Notes under the pieces: generated by a model
Told to the model about the DNA's origin: nothing
Databases searched by the model: none
What the model saw: only the letters and a program-made list of their open reading frames with translations
Part shown: piece after piece, positions 44,532 through 54,592 of the stretch
Numbering within the stretch: the stretch's first letter is position 1
How the letters are laid out: the number at the start of each line of letters is the position of its first letter
Position numbers and translations under genes: made by a program
Assembly: GCF_024506435.1 (NCBI RefSeq)
Contig: NZ_JANIET010000001.1
Span: 620,001-684,000 of the forward strand
Direction: 5' to 3'
DNA length: 64,000 bases
Source of the DNA: Pantoea trifolii
Lineage (GTDB): Bacteria; Pseudomonadota; Gammaproteobacteria; Enterobacterales; Enterobacteriaceae

Positions 44532-45548
44532 ATGGCCAGCACATTGCCGGTACTGGATTTAGCGCTGCTGGAACTGCCGGATGCGGAGCAGGCGCAATAC
44601 CTTGCCGAACTGCGCGAAACCGCGCGTGACGTCGGTTTCTTCTATCTGGTGAATCATGGCATCAATCCGCAGCTATTGCAGAACGTACAAAGCATCACGC
44701 GCGCGTTCTTTGCGTTGCCGGATGAAGAGAAGCAGCGCGTTTCGATGATCCATTCGCCGCATTTTCGCGGCTACAACCGTGCGGGCGTGGAATACACCCG
44801 TGAGCAGCGCGATCAGCGTGAGCAATTTGATATCGGTGCAGAACGCGCCGCGCTGACGTTGCAGCCAGACGATCCAGCATGGAAGCAGCTGCAAGGGCCC
44901 AATTTGTGGCCGCAGGCGCTGCCGCAGCTGCGTCCGGTGATCCACGCGTGGCAGCAGGCGATGACTGACGTGGCGTTGCGTTTACTGCGCGCCTTCGCCA
45001 AATCCCTGGCGCTGCCGCCGGACGCTTTTGATGCGCTGTACGGCACGCATCCCAACGAACATGTGAAGCTGATTCGCTATCCGGGGCAGGATGCCGCTGC
45101 CAGCCAGCAAGGTGTTGGCGCGCATAAAGATTCCGGCTTTTTGACCTTTCTGTTGCAGGACGATCAGCCTGGGTTGCAGGTAGAAGTCACGCCGGATCAG
45201 TGGGTTGATGCGCTGCCGAAAGCGGGCGCTTTTGTGGTGAACATCGGCGAACTACTGGAAATTGCTACCAACGGTTATCTGCGCGCCACTGTGCATCGCG
45301 TGGTGTCGCCGCCGATAAACCAGCAGCGCATTTCCATCGCTTTTTTCCTCGGCGCACAGCTCAATGCCGAAGTGCCGCTGTATCAGCTACCGCCGCAGCT
45401 GGCGGCAGAAGCGCGCGGGCCCACCAGCGATCCCAGCAATCCGCTGCTGCGTGAAGTGGGTTGGAACTATCTCAAAGGACGTTTGCGATCGCATCGCGAC
45501 GTGGCGCAGCGTTATTACGCTGACACTCTCAATCGCGTTAAATCATAA
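44532..45548 (+). CDS. isopenicillin N synthase-like 2-oxoglutarate/Fe(II) oxygenase
   Basis: 338 aa from the ATG at 44532, preceded by AAAGGA (an ATG at 44523 overlaps that site). N-terminal DIOX_N segment: ETARDVGFFYLVNHGIN...FFALPDEEKQRV. The Fe-binding facial triad is visible as VGAHKDSGFLTFLLQDD (His, Asp) and ATVHRVVSP (His), and 2-oxoglutarate is held by RISIAFFLG (Arg-x-Ser). The substrate is unknown. A MetQ-like binding protein gene follows 17 bp later, so the two may act on the same imported compound. Confidence 0.9.
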   Translation: MASTLPVLDLALLELPDAEQAQYLAELRETARDVGFFYLVNHGINPQLLQNVQSITRAFFALPDEEKQRVSMIHSPHFRGYNRAGVEYTREQRDQREQFDIGAERAALTLQPDDPAWKQLQGPNLWPQALPQLRPVIHAWQQAMTDVALRLLRAFAKSLALPPDAFDALYGTHPNEHVKLIRYPGQDAAASQQGVGAHKDSGFLTFLLQDDQPGLQVEVTPDQWVDALPKAGAFVVNIGELLEIATNGYLRATVHRVVSPPINQQRISIAFFLGAQLNAEVPLYQLPPQLAAEARGPTSDPSNPLLREVGWNYLKGRLRSHRDVAQRYYADTLNRVKS

Positions 45549-45565
45549 GAAACTAAGGGAAGCAG

Positions 45566-46348
45566 ATGAATAAAAAGGTGATAGCGGCGTTAGCGATGGT
45601 TTCGGTGTTCAGCAGTTACGCGTCGGCGGCCGCGCTGCGCGTAGCGGCAGATGCCGTGCCGCACAGCGAAATCCTCAACCACATTAAACAGACCGACAAG
45701 AAGCTCGATCTCAAGGTGATTGAACTCAACGGCAACCTCAACGCCAACGAACTGCTGGCACGCGGTGACGTCGATGCCAACTACTTCCAGCATGTGCCTT
45801 ACCTGCGCGATCAGGAAAAAGCGCTGGGCGAGAAATTTTCTGTGGTCGCCACCGTACATATTGAGCCGCTTGGCATCTACTCGCACAAAGTGAAATCACT
45901 GAAAGATCTGCCTGATGGCGCGCAAGTGGCCGTGCCGAATAATGTCACCAATCTCAGCCGCGCACTTTATCTGTTGCAGGCCAATGGGTTGATCAAATTG
46001 AAGAGCAATAGCGCCAATACGCTGGTGACTTCCGCAGACATTACTGACAATCCGCACCATCTGAAAATTATCGAAGTGGAAGCGCCGCAGCTGCCGCGCG
46101 CGCTGGATGATGCGCAGTTGGCGATCATCAATGGCAACTACGCGTTGCAGGCCGGTTTAGTGCCGTCGAAGGATGCGCTGGCGCTGGAACAAGCGAAGGA
46201 TAATCCGTATGCCAACGTGCTGGTCACCACGCCGAAACTGGCGCACGATCCGCGTATTTTGGAACTAGCGAAAGATCTGGAGTCAAAGCAAACCGCTGAA
46301 TTTATTAACCAGCACTACCAAGGATCGGTTATTCCCGTTAATCAATAA
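45566..46348 (+). CDS. MetQ/NlpA-family periplasmic binding protein
   Basis: 260-aa precursor. MetQ-type features: IKQTDKKLDLKVIELNGNLNANELLARGDVDANYFQHVPYLRDQEKALG, HIEPLGIYSHKVKSLKDLPDGAQVAVPNNVTNLSRALYLLQANGLI, and ALDDAQLAIINGNYALQAGL. The signal peptide ends ASA-A without a lipobox cysteine, so it is probably soluble, unlike MetQ. No MetN or MetI gene is adjacent. It is co-transcribed with the upstream oxygenase, which suggests a ligand other than methionine. Confidence 0.9.
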   Translation: MNKKVIAALAMVSVFSSYASAAALRVAADAVPHSEILNHIKQTDKKLDLKVIELNGNLNANELLARGDVDANYFQHVPYLRDQEKALGEKFSVVATVHIEPLGIYSHKVKSLKDLPDGAQVAVPNNVTNLSRALYLLQANGLIKLKSNSANTLVTSADITDNPHHLKIIEVEAPQLPRALDDAQLAIINGNYALQAGLVPSKDALALEQAKDNPYANVLVTTPKLAHDPRILELAKDLESKQTAEFINQHYQGSVIPVNQ

Positions 46349-46462
46349 TCCCCGCCGCCACCTGTTTTTGGCAGGTGGCGCTGACTTTCTTCTGTGTTAT
46401 ATTTCGCCACCAACACCCGTCGCACCCTTTATAAAACATAAAAATTCGCTCAATCCATTGCC

Positions 46463-47677
46463 ATGATTATCTTTACCAGGAATAAATGGGTGCTGTGCCA
46501 TCGTTTAGTAACATGCATCATTCTGCTGGGCATGAGCGTATTGCTCAGCGCCTGCGGCACCTTGTCGCAAACTTCCGCGCCCGTCAGCGATAAAGTCTAT
46601 CTTTCGCACGCGACCTTTAAAGAAAATGTCGATGACATCGTGCGCCATTACATGCAGCAGAAGCAGGTTTCCGGCATCAGCATCGCCATCATCCATCAAC
46701 GCAGCCAGCCTAAATTTTACAGTTTTGGCGTCACCGATGCGGTGCACCGTTATCCCATCACGCCAGATACTTTATTTGCGCTCGGTTCGCTGAGTAAAGG
46801 CATCACCGCTGAGGTGATTATTGAGCTGGTGGATCGCGGCGAACTGCACTGGAACGACACGCTCGCGACGCTGTTGCCGCCCAACGTGCCGCTGAGCGAC
46901 GATGCCAAACGCATCACGCTGTTGCAGCTGGTGACGCACACCTCGGGCTTGCCGCGCCAGGATATGGATTTACCGATGTTCATGAAATTTATGGGCTATC
47001 TGCGTAGCGGCGAGAACTTTTACGGCAACCTCGACAGCGACGCAGTGCTGGATTATCTGGCCGACTTTGACGCGCCCGCGCATCCCAGCGCGCGCTATTC
47101 TAATCTCGGCTATGCGCTGTTGGGCTACATCCTCAAACATCGCTTCCATCAGGACATCGAAACGCTGGCGCAGCGCAATCTGTTTCAGCCGCTGGGCATG
47201 ACCAGCAGCAGCTTCAAGCCGCAGCGTCTGCGCGGTTATCCGTGGCGTGCGCTCGGCCATGCGGGCGATCAGCCAAAGCTGATTCCACGCGGGCAAATTA
47301 CGCCGGATTGGGCGTTTAACAACAATATGGTGGCGGCCGCCAGCCTCTACAGCAACGCGCGCGATTTGATTCGCTATCTGGATGCGCATCTGCATGACGG
47401 CGCGGGCGCTGCGCTCAACGCGGCCTTTGCGCAGGTTAATCACGGCTACGAGCAGCACGGCAATCAGGCACAAAATATCGCCTGGGTAACCGATACCTAC
47501 GGCGATCAGCAGATCACCTATCAGGTGGGTTATATCGGCGGCTACTCGAGTTTTATTGGCTTTGATAAGCAGAACGGCAATGCGATTGTGGTGCTGCAGA
47601 ACGCGTTTAACTGGAGTAACTATCTGGGCATCGCGTTATTGATGGATCTGGCGCAGAAAGCGCACGACAAAAACTAA
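46463..47677 (+). CDS. serine beta-lactamase-like hydrolase, lipoprotein
   Basis: 404-aa class C/EstB-type protein. A lipobox LLSAC lies after an N-terminal hydrophobic segment (about residues 15-31). The SxxK catalytic motif is in ALGSLSKGITAEV, the Tyr-x-Asn motif in RYSNLGYALLGY, and the third box region is YIGGYSSFIGFD. It could be an esterase, D-amino-peptidase or penicillin-binding-like enzyme. Resistance cannot be inferred. It stands alone between the MetQ-like and RcnB-like genes. Confidence 0.88.
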   Translation: MIIFTRNKWVLCHRLVTCIILLGMSVLLSACGTLSQTSAPVSDKVYLSHATFKENVDDIVRHYMQQKQVSGISIAIIHQRSQPKFYSFGVTDAVHRYPITPDTLFALGSLSKGITAEVIIELVDRGELHWNDTLATLLPPNVPLSDDAKRITLLQLVTHTSGLPRQDMDLPMFMKFMGYLRSGENFYGNLDSDAVLDYLADFDAPAHPSARYSNLGYALLGYILKHRFHQDIETLAQRNLFQPLGMTSSSFKPQRLRGYPWRALGHAGDQPKLIPRGQITPDWAFNNNMVAAASLYSNARDLIRYLDAHLHDGAGAALNAAFAQVNHGYEQHGNQAQNIAWVTDTYGDQQITYQVGYIGGYSSFIGFDKQNGNAIVVLQNAFNWSNYLGIALLMDLAQKAHDKN

Positions 47678-47833
47678 CATGGTTGCTTGCAATTTTACTG
47701 CGCCAAAAAATGCCTGAGCTGAGGTATGCTGAGCAGCGAAATTTGACGCGCTAAGCGCGCCGGGGGAACCTTCTGCGTGCTTAACTTGTCAGTTAAATGG
47801 ACAGTTAATAATTAACCAGAGTGGAAATCACCC

Positions 47834-48346
47834 ATGCGCAGGACACACGTCAATCTTCTTTCTGCAGGAATTTTTCTGGGCGCTTTAAGCCTTGCTCCGG
47901 CCGCGCTGGCGGAAGGCGAGCAAACAGACGCCGTACCGATGCCGCCACAAGTGCAGCAAACCGCACCCGATGCCCAAACCCAGGCGCCAGCCGCAGACCC
48001 GCAAACGCAGGCTCCGGCAGCCGATGCGCCAGCCAGCAATGAACCGGCTGAATCCAGCGGCGATGTCGCGCCAATTCGCCCACCGCAAAGCGGTGATGCG
48101 GCTGCACCAAACAACTACGATCTGACTACCATCATCATCGACTACAAAGAGTATAAAGTGGGCGATGTGGTGCCAGATGAGTATCGTAAAAAGCAGTACA
48201 CCATTGTTGAGTGGAAGCCACGTCATCTGCCAGCGCCGCAGCCAGGCACGCACTGGGCGTACATCAATGCCAACTACATCCTGATCACCGATGACAGCGG
48301 TAAGATCGTGATGGGCAAATCAGGCGAAATCTTCTTCCGCGGTTAA
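47834..48346 (+). CDS. RcnB-like periplasmic protein with Ala/Pro/Gln repeat linker
   Basis: 170-aa precursor with a signal peptide (LLSAGIFLGALSLAPAALA). A low-complexity linker includes the tandem unit QTQAPAADP/QTQAPAADA. The C-terminal domain has YKEYKVGDVVPDEYRKKQYTIVEWKPRHLPAPQPGTHWAYINANYILITDDSGKIV, the RcnB/DUF-type fold. E. coli RcnB takes part in nickel and cobalt homeostasis; no rcnA efflux gene is nearby here. The stop shares TTAA with the convergent MocR gene. Confidence 0.82.
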   Translation: MRRTHVNLLSAGIFLGALSLAPAALAEGEQTDAVPMPPQVQQTAPDAQTQAPAADPQTQAPAADAPASNEPAESSGDVAPIRPPQSGDAAAPNNYDLTTIIIDYKEYKVGDVVPDEYRKKQYTIVEWKPRHLPAPQPGTHWAYINANYILITDDSGKIVMGKSGEIFFRG

Positions 48347-49791
48347 TTCCCGCGCAGCAGACGCGCTAACTGCGCGACGCCTGCCGTAATCTGGCTGGTG
48401 CTGGTGTTACCGTAACCCAGCACCAGCCCTTGTTGCTTCTGCTCACCCGAATAAAATCCCGACAGCGCGCCCGGCGCGTAGCCGCTCTGGATCAGCCGAT
48501 CCACCAACCGCATATCGTTTTGATCCGCTTCCAGTGATAACACCAGATGCATGCCGCATTCGCCGCCCAGCAACGGAACCTGATCGCCAAACGTATGCTG
48601 CAAAGCCTGCCGCAAAGTTGCCTGCCGTTGGCGGTACAGACGGCGCATTTTGCTCAGATGACGGCTAAAATCACCGCTGCGTAAAAAAAGCGCCAGCGCC
48701 TGCTGCTCGGGACGATTGCCGCCGCGCAGCAGTTCATGTAGCGCAGGGCGGAGCGGCGTGACCAGCTGCGGCGGCAACACCATAAATCCAAGGCGCAACG
48801 CGGGAAACAGCGTTTTGCTGAACGAGCCAACGTAGATCACGGGCGTTGGTTGCGTCATGCCCTGCATAGCGGCGATCGGCTCGCCGCTGTAGCGAAAATC
48901 GCTGTCGTAATCATCTTCGATAATCCACGTTTGCTGTTGCCGGGCGGCCGCCATCAGTGCCAGACGACGCGGTGCGCTCATGATCACGCCGGTGGGATAT
49001 TGGTGCGTTGGCGTGGTGTAAATCAGGCGCGGCGCACGCTGTTGCCAGTCCTGTGGCTGCGGCGCCAGCCCTTGCGCATCAATCGCTATCGGTTCAATAC
49101 GCATATCTCCCAACCGCATCGCCGCTTTCGCGCCGCGATACCCTGGCTCCTCCACCCAACCAATGTCGCCTGGGCTGCTGAGCAGCGCCACGCACAGCGT
49201 CAATGCCTGCTGCGCGCCTTCGGTAATCACGATTTGTTCGGGCGTACAGCGCACGCCGCGCGCCAATGCCAGATGCTGCGCCAGCGCTTCACGCAGTGTG
49301 CGTTCACCGAGCGGATCGCCGTAACCCAGCAGTTGCTGCGGCTGATGCAGCATCACGCGGTTCAGCGCCCGTCGCCATTGAGCTAGCGGGAAATGTGCCA
49401 GCGAAGGCACGCCGGGGCGCAGCGCCATCTCCTGACTGAAGCTGCGATGGCTGGATCTCAGCTGAGCGATGCGCGGCGACAAGGTGATTTCGCTGTTGGT
49501 GTGCGGCTGATTTTCCTGCGGTAGCTGCGCCATATTGCTGATGCGACTGCCCTGGCGATCGCTCAGCAAAAAGCCTTCCGCCTGCAGCTGCGCCCAGACG
49601 GCGATCACAGTATTGCGTGAAACCGCGAGATCCAGCGCCAGCTGGCGTGTCGCGGGCAAACGCGTGCCGGCGGCGAGTTTGCCCGTCAGAATCGCCTGCC
49701 TGATACGTTGAAACAGTTGCTGTTGCAGCGTTAACTTGCCGTTGGTTTCCAGCGGAGCCAGCAATAATCGATGTAGCTCAATATCACTCAT
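48343..49791 (-). CDS. MocR/PdxR-type regulator
   Basis: 482-aa fusion of a GntR winged helix (LFQRIRQAILTGKLAAGTRLPATRQLALDLAVSRNTVIAVWAQL, residues ~27-70) with an aminotransferase-like domain carrying IIEDDYDSDFRYSG and the PLP lysine in YVGSFSKTLFPALRLGF. The divergent GNAT acetyltransferase gene starts 107 bp away and is the likely target, though pyridoxine genes elsewhere are possible. Distinct from the shorter MocR gene at 18638. Confidence 0.9.
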   Translation of the reverse strand: MSDIELHRLLLAPLETNGKLTLQQQLFQRIRQAILTGKLAAGTRLPATRQLALDLAVSRNTVIAVWAQLQAEGFLLSDRQGSRISNMAQLPQENQPHTNSEITLSPRIAQLRSSHRSFSQEMALRPGVPSLAHFPLAQWRRALNRVMLHQPQQLLGYGDPLGERTLREALAQHLALARGVRCTPEQIVITEGAQQALTLCVALLSSPGDIGWVEEPGYRGAKAAMRLGDMRIEPIAIDAQGLAPQPQDWQQRAPRLIYTTPTHQYPTGVIMSAPRRLALMAAARQQQTWIIEDDYDSDFRYSGEPIAAMQGMTQPTPVIYVGSFSKTLFPALRLGFMVLPPQLVTPLRPALHELLRGGNRPEQQALALFLRSGDFSRHLSKMRRLYRQRQATLRQALQHTFGDQVPLLGGECGMHLVLSLEADQNDMRLVDRLIQSGYAPGALSGFYSGEQKQQGLVLGYGNTSTSQITAGVAQLARLLRGN

Positions 49792-49898
49792 GTACGCAGT
49801 TCCGTGGATCCATCAATTTCATGCATTGTGGCGCTTTTTAACACGCCAGCAAAGTGGCACTCTGCATTTCTGGTCCTGACTGATAAAGGAATTGAGGA

Positions 49899-50606
49899 AT
49901 GTCGCAACACACCAACGCTTACGGACAACCGGTAGGATTTCCGCTGCCAGATTGGCAACCCCGCGCCTGGCCGAGCTATGAAACCTTCACCGGTGACTAT
50001 TGCCGCCTGGAACCGCTGAGTGCCGAGCGCCATGGCCGCGAACTGTATGCTGCCTATGAGCTGGCTGCAGATGGGCGTGACTGGACCTATATGTTCGCCG
50101 AACCTTTTGCCGATGAAGCAGCCTATGTTGCCTATGCGCGCAAGCTGGAAAATGGGCGCGATCCCATGCATTTCGCGGTGATCGATCCAGTGAGTAATCG
50201 TGCGGTTGGCAGCCTGGCGTTGATGCGCATTGATGCGACAAACGGATCGGTGGAGATCGGCCACGTCGCCTTCTCGCCGCTGCTGAAGCAAACGCGCATG
50301 GCCACCGAAGCGCACTATCTGCTGATGCGCTACGCCTTAGAGCAGCTGGGCTATCGTCGCTACGAGTGGAAGTGCGACAGCTGCAATCAGCCATCACGCA
50401 ACGCGGCGCTGCGTTTAGGGTTTCAGTTTGAAGGCACCTTTCGGCAGGCGATTGTCTATAAAGGCCGCAGCCGTGATACCTGCTGGTTCTCGATTATCGA
50501 CAGCGACTGGCCGCAGGTGAAACAAGGCTTCGAACGCTGGCTGGCGGCAGAGAACTTTACGGTGGAAGGGGCGCAACGCGAAAAACTGGAGGCGCTGCGT
50601 TCGTAG
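49899..50606 (+). CDS. RimJ/RimL-type GNAT N-acetyltransferase
   Basis: 235-aa cytosolic acetyltransferase. Features: GQPVGFPLPDWQPRAWPSYETFTGDYCRLEPLS, AVGSLALMRIDATNGSVEIGHVAFSPLLKQTRMATEAHYLLMRYAL (acetyl-CoA site), YRRYEWKCDSCNQPSRNAALRLGFQFEGTFRQAIVYKGRSRDTCWFSI. The acceptor is unknown. AAAGGAATTGAGGA precedes the ATG. Divergent from a MocR gene and followed by a REP-like hairpin. Confidence 0.9.
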   Translation: MSQHTNAYGQPVGFPLPDWQPRAWPSYETFTGDYCRLEPLSAERHGRELYAAYELAADGRDWTYMFAEPFADEAAYVAYARKLENGRDPMHFAVIDPVSNRAVGSLALMRIDATNGSVEIGHVAFSPLLKQTRMATEAHYLLMRYALEQLGYRRYEWKCDSCNQPSRNAALRLGFQFEGTFRQAIVYKGRSRDTCWFSIIDSDWPQVKQGFERWLAAENFTVEGAQREKLEALRS

Positions 50607-50627
50607 ACTGCGCATCCATGCGCACCT

Positions 50628-50647
50628 GGTCGCCATAAATGGCGACC
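50628..50647. repeat. REP-like hairpin
   Basis: GGTCGCCATAAATGGCGACC with CCTAC on the right, preceded by a shorter hairpin TGCGCATCCATGCGCA (50609-50624). It lies between the convergent GNAT and opgB genes. Confidence 0.75.
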
Positions 50648-50652
50648 CTACG

Positions 50653-52944
50653 TTAGGTTTGCGGAATTATTTTTATATCCACCATGCCGATCCCCAGTTT
50701 GCGCGGATCCTGGCCGATGATATTGCCGACATTCGACTCCTGCGGCTCCGGCGGCGCAATGATCAAATTACGGCTGCCGGTTGGATTGGTGAAATGCAGC
50801 GTGGTGGTGGAGAACTCATCTCCCAAATTCAGTTGCTGCTCTTCATCGCCAACGTGCACGGGAATCGGTCGATGCGCATTCGGACCAAAAGCCCGCGCGG
50901 TGATTACCACATCAAAGCGTTCAGGCAGCGGATCGGTATACTCAATGTTCACTTCCGGTGCCAGATTGGCATTCGACCAGCGTCCCCACGCTTCCGGACG
51001 TGATATCCCCTTAAAACTCTTCACGCTATTTGGCGCGCCGGGCACCGTTAACAGGAAACTGTCGGCGTTGTAGCGAATCGCATTGTCTTCGATGCGTATT
51101 TGCTGCTCGTTGAGCTGGAAGGTTGCCGCACTGACTTCTGCTTTCGGGAAGCTGACTTTACCTTTCCACTGCGCTTTATCGATGCGGGTTACGCTGGGTT
51201 TGGCGCCCATTTGTCCCATCGACACGCACAAATCGTTCGACAGGGCTAAATCTGGCTGCCACAGGCGCGCCATCTTGAAGCAGCGATCGACCCAAACGAA
51301 CTTGTCGGCGGCAGCAAAACTCGCCAGCTGATAACGCAGCGGTTCGGAGTATTCCCCTTCCGGCAGCGGTTCGACATGTTTGTCGGAGACGCGGAACAGA
51401 ATCGGTAATTTGAAGGTCGCGCCAGAGAAGCTGAAGGTGTTTTTCTGTTGATCGACGGTGAAGCTATCCATCTTGCTGGGGAAATTCCACAGCTGAATAA
51501 TGTCCGCTTTCCACGATGTGACGCGCTTTGCCATGTCGTCGAACTCGGTGGACAGCGATTTCGAAGAGAGGCCGCTGCGACCGAGCCCAATCGCGTTATC
51601 CCCGCCGAGAATATCCAGTACCGTGGCGCCGTTATCCAGCGTACTGCGTTTGGCGTCGAGCACTTCCGCCTGTGGCTGATCGCCACGAATCACCATAAAC
51701 AGGTCACGGCGCGGCTGCTTGATCAGATATTGATGCGCGGTGTTGTTCATCGCCAGATGATCGGAGGTCACCACGATGATGGTGTTTTTAAACCACGGCG
51801 ACGCTTTGATGCGTTCAATCAGACGCGCCACATGCTCCTGCGAGCAGGCGACCGCGCTAAAGGATTGGTTGGGTTTACCATCATAGCTGTAGCTTTTGCG
51901 CTGGCAGCTGCGCGAGATAAAACCATCCGGATGATGGGTGTCGACGGTGAGCGTGAACAATGCGAAGCGTTTTTGCGCGCGCGACAGCTCCTCGTATTTC
52001 TCAAACACCTCGTCCATCACCGTGTCATCGTAGTAGCCCCAGTTATTACGATAGCTGGGATCGGCAACGCGACTTTTCAGCTCCTGCGAGCCATACATAT
52101 TGGCCGCATCAAAGCCATGCGACAGCAGAAAAGTGTCTTTACCGGCGAAGCGTAAATCGGCGCCCTGAATAAACCAGTTCTCATAGCCAGAGTTTTTCAG
52201 AATGTCGCCCAGACAAATATTCTGCGGATAGAAGCTGGAGAGCGAGGCCGAAGCATTGCCATCAAAAGGCGCAAACAGCGGGATGCCGCACTGTGAAGCT
52301 ACCATGCCGGCAATGGTGTAATCGGTGCCGGGCAGCTGTTCGGTTTGGCTGAAATCGATGCTGTTCTCTTTTTCCCGGCTGAGTTCCGGGGCCAGACCAG
52401 GAAATGCCTGTTGATCGAAATAGGTCCGTTCAAGACTTTCGCCATAAATGTAGACCAGATTGAGCTTGGGCTCAGCGATCACCTTATTGGGCGTTTTGAA
52501 GTAGGTTTCGAAATCCGAATCGGCGAGGCGTGAATGTGAGGCAATCAACTCCTTCACCTGGCGGAACGCAGGCGTGGTTTGTACCGAACCTGCGGCACAG
52601 GCAATCGCCAGCAAACTCCAGCCGAGGTGATGCGGCCGCTTACGGCGGCGCAGTAACCACGAAAGCAGGCAAAACAGCGAGAACAGCGCGATGATCAGTC
52701 CGATGGCCGGCACCACATATTTGCTCACGCCCGCGCCGGTCAGGCTGTTGGTCAGCGTATACAGCACTGCGTCATTAATGCCATCGCCGGTAAAATAGTT
52801 GCTGGCGACCAGCGTGACGTTAAGCACGATAAACAGCGTGAGCAGCAGCAGGATCAGACTAAACCAAAATTTATTTCGCCCGGCTTTAGAGGAGTAGACC
52901 GCAATCGCGGCCAAAAAGAGTACAACCGAAACCAATTCGGACAA
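50653..52944 (-). CDS. opgB: phosphoglycerol transferase I
   Basis: Inner-membrane enzyme that transfers phosphoglycerol from phosphatidylglycerol to osmoregulated periplasmic glucans. Its 763 aa equal E. coli OpgB. The N-terminus has four membrane helices (up to residue ~125). The periplasmic sulfatase-like domain includes [15 protein letters not shown] with the nucleophile region, [15 protein letters not shown] and [14 protein letters not shown]. The extra C-terminal domain of this family follows. It is transcribed toward a REP-like hairpin. Confidence 0.96.
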   Translation of the reverse strand: MSELVSVVLFLAAIAVYSSKAGRNKFWFSLILLLLTLFIVLNVTLVASNYFTGDGINDAVLYTLTNSLTGAGVSKYVVPAIGLIIALFSLFCLLSWLLRRRKRPHHLGWSLLAIACAAGSVQTTPAFRQVKELIASHSRLADSDFETYFKTPNKVIAEPKLNLVYIYGESLERTYFDQQAFPGLAPELSREKENSIDFSQTEQLPGTDYTIAGMVASQCGIPLFAPFDGNASASLSSFYPQNICLGDILKNSGYENWFIQGADLRFAGKDTFLLSHGFDAANMYGSQELKSRVADPSYRNNWGYYDDTVMDEVFEKYEELSRAQKRFALFTLTVDTHHPDGFISRSCQRKSYSYDGKPNQSFSAVACSQEHVARLIERIKASPWFKNTIIVVTSDHLAMNNTAHQYLIKQPRRDLFMVIRGDQPQAEVLDAKRSTLDNGATVLDILGGDNAIGLGRSGLSSKSLSTEFDDMAKRVTSWKADIIQLWNFPSKMDSFTVDQQKNTFSFSGATFKLPILFRVSDKHVEPLPEGEYSEPLRYQLASFAAADKFVWVDRCFKMARLWQPDLALSNDLCVSMGQMGAKPSVTRIDKAQWKGKVSFPKAEVSAATFQLNEQQIRIEDNAIRYNADSFLLTVPGAPNSVKSFKGISRPEAWGRWSNANLAPEVNIEYTDPLPERFDVVITARAFGPNAHRPIPVHVGDEEQQLNLGDEFSTTTLHFTNPTGSRNLIIAPPEPQESNVGNIIGQDPRKLGIGMVDIKIIPQT

Positions 52945-53158
52945 CGTTAGATCCTCATGTTGAATGAATACGCATTCCTTGCGTCAACGACCCTCTGTGG
53001 GGATTTTGCGTCAATCTATATTGGGTGTCACAGGGCTGCAACACATCCAACCAGATTTGTGCGATGCATTCCGATTCGTTTAAGGCGGGTTAAGGCTAAC
53101 TGTGGTTTCGCCTGGCAGCAACGGACGCGCTGCTGCCAGTGAGGGCAGAGAAGGGAGA

Positions 53159-53548
53159 TTAGAGTTTTCCAGTGAGGTATTGCGCTTCGCCGTCGGCAAA
53201 GCTCCAGTCACCTTTACTGTTGGTGATAAAACTAATCATCAAATCTGTGCCCTGAACGCCGCAACTTTCCAGCAGTTCGCGCGCTAACTCTGCCATAAAC
53301 AGGCACTTCTGTTCTTCACTTCTCGGGCTGGTATACACGCGCACCATCACCAGATTGTCGGTTCGCGCAAAGCCTAAGCCGGTATCCTGAAAGACCATCT
53401 GATAACCTTTGTTTTCATGAACAATCTGATAACGATCGCGGGCCGGGACTCTAAATGCGGTTACCACCGCGCGATGTGCGGCATCCAGCAATGTGCGGAT
53501 TTCTGATTCTGAACGGCCCTGAATAACGTCGAATGTCAGTAACGGCAT
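53159..53548 (-). CDS. tautomerase-family protein
   Basis: 129 aa from the ATG at 53548, after GAGGG; processing of Met1 would expose the catalytic Pro in MPLLTFDVIQGRSESEIRTLLDAAHRAVVTAFRVPARDRYQIVHE. Other family parts are MVFQDTGLGFARTDNLVMVRVYTSPR and ARELLESCGVQGTDLMISFITNSKGDWSF. The substrate is unknown. Divergent from a LysR gene 120 bp away. Confidence 0.9.
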   Translation of the reverse strand: MPLLTFDVIQGRSESEIRTLLDAAHRAVVTAFRVPARDRYQIVHENKGYQMVFQDTGLGFARTDNLVMVRVYTSPRSEEQKCLFMAELARELLESCGVQGTDLMISFITNSKGDWSFADGEAQYLTGKL

Positions 53549-53668
53549 AAATAAACCCTCGTTTTTGCTCACATGAAAAGAGTAGGATATGGCTCTATGC
53601 TGCCGCTTGCTGCCGGAAAGAAAAAGCGCGCTGGTTGAAATGATTATTTATTATTTTGAACAATCGAT

Positions 53669-54592
53669 ATGAAAGAAATTAAAACCGATAGCCTTTGGGT
53701 CCATTTGCACTGGTTAACCGTGCTGGCTGAGCTCGGCAGTTTTACGCGCGCGGCGGAACGATTAGACGTCAGCAAAGCGGCAATGAGTCAGAAGATTAAA
53801 GAGCTGGAAAAGATGGCGGGTGTGGCGTTGGTGCAGCGCACCACGCGCAGCGTGCGGCTAACCTCTGCCGGTGAAAAGCTGGTGGATGAGCTGCGCGATC
53901 CCTTTGCGCGTATCGCGCAGAGCTTTTTCAGCGTGCGTGATGAAGCGGGGCCGGTGCGTGGCATGGTACGCGTGACTGCGCCAGTGGCGTTTGCGCGTCA
54001 GCAGCTGGTGCCGATCATCGGCGATTTCTTGCGCGACTATCCGCAGGTGCGCTTGCAGCTGGACGTCACCGATCGTCTGGTGTCGCTCGGCAGTGAAGGC
54101 TTTGATCTGGCGATTCGCCATAGCGATAGCCTGCCGGAAACGCATGTTGCGCTGCCGCTGTGTGAAACCCGCGCGCTGCTGGTGGCGTCGCCGGCGTATC
54201 TGGCGCAGAACGGTTTGCCGGATTCACCGCAGGCGTTGCAGCAGCACAATTGTCTTTATTACCCGCGCGGACTCGAGTCGCCGCAGTGGCGCTTTCAATT
54301 AGCGGACGGCGGCAGCGAAACCGTGCAGGTGAAGATTCAGGGCAACTTTGCCACCAACAACAGCGAGTCGATCCGTGATGCTGCATTGCAAGGTTTGGGC
54401 ATTGCGATGCTGCCGGACTTCAGCGCCAGCGCGGCATTAGCCAGCGGCACGCTGCAGCAGGTGCTGCCGCAGTGGCAAGCGGTGGATGCCTTCGCCGCCC
54501 GGTTGTGGGTGGTGCGCCCGTATGCCGCACAGGTGCCACGGGCGGTGACCACCTTTATCCATTGGTTACGCGCGCGCTTTGTTGATGGGTGA
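53669..54592 (+). CDS. LysR-family transcriptional regulator
   Basis: 307-aa LysR protein with the N-terminal HTH HLHWLTVLAELGSFTRAAERLDVSKAAMSQKIKELEKMAGVALVQRTTRSVRLTSAG (residues ~13-70) and a co-inducer domain. It resembles regulators divergent from oxidoreductase or tautomerase genes, and the neighbouring tautomerase is the likely target. Its last 27 bp overlap the end of the converging transferase gene. Confidence 0.92.
   Translation: MKEIKTDSLWVHLHWLTVLAELGSFTRAAERLDVSKAAMSQKIKELEKMAGVALVQRTTRSVRLTSAGEKLVDELRDPFARIAQSFFSVRDEAGPVRGMVRVTAPVAFARQQLVPIIGDFLRDYPQVRLQLDVTDRLVSLGSEGFDLAIRHSDSLPETHVALPLCETRALLVASPAYLAQNGLPDSPQALQQHNCLYYPRGLESPQWRFQLADGGSETVQVKIQGNFATNNSESIRDAALQGLGIAMLPDFSASAALASGTLQQVLPQWQAVDAFAARLWVVRPYAAQVPRAVTTFIHWLRARFVDG

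Noticed and set aside
46463..47677. Beta-lactam resistance gene
   Set aside because: SxxK and YxN motifs show the fold only; many such lipoproteins are esterases or peptidases, so resistance is not claimed.
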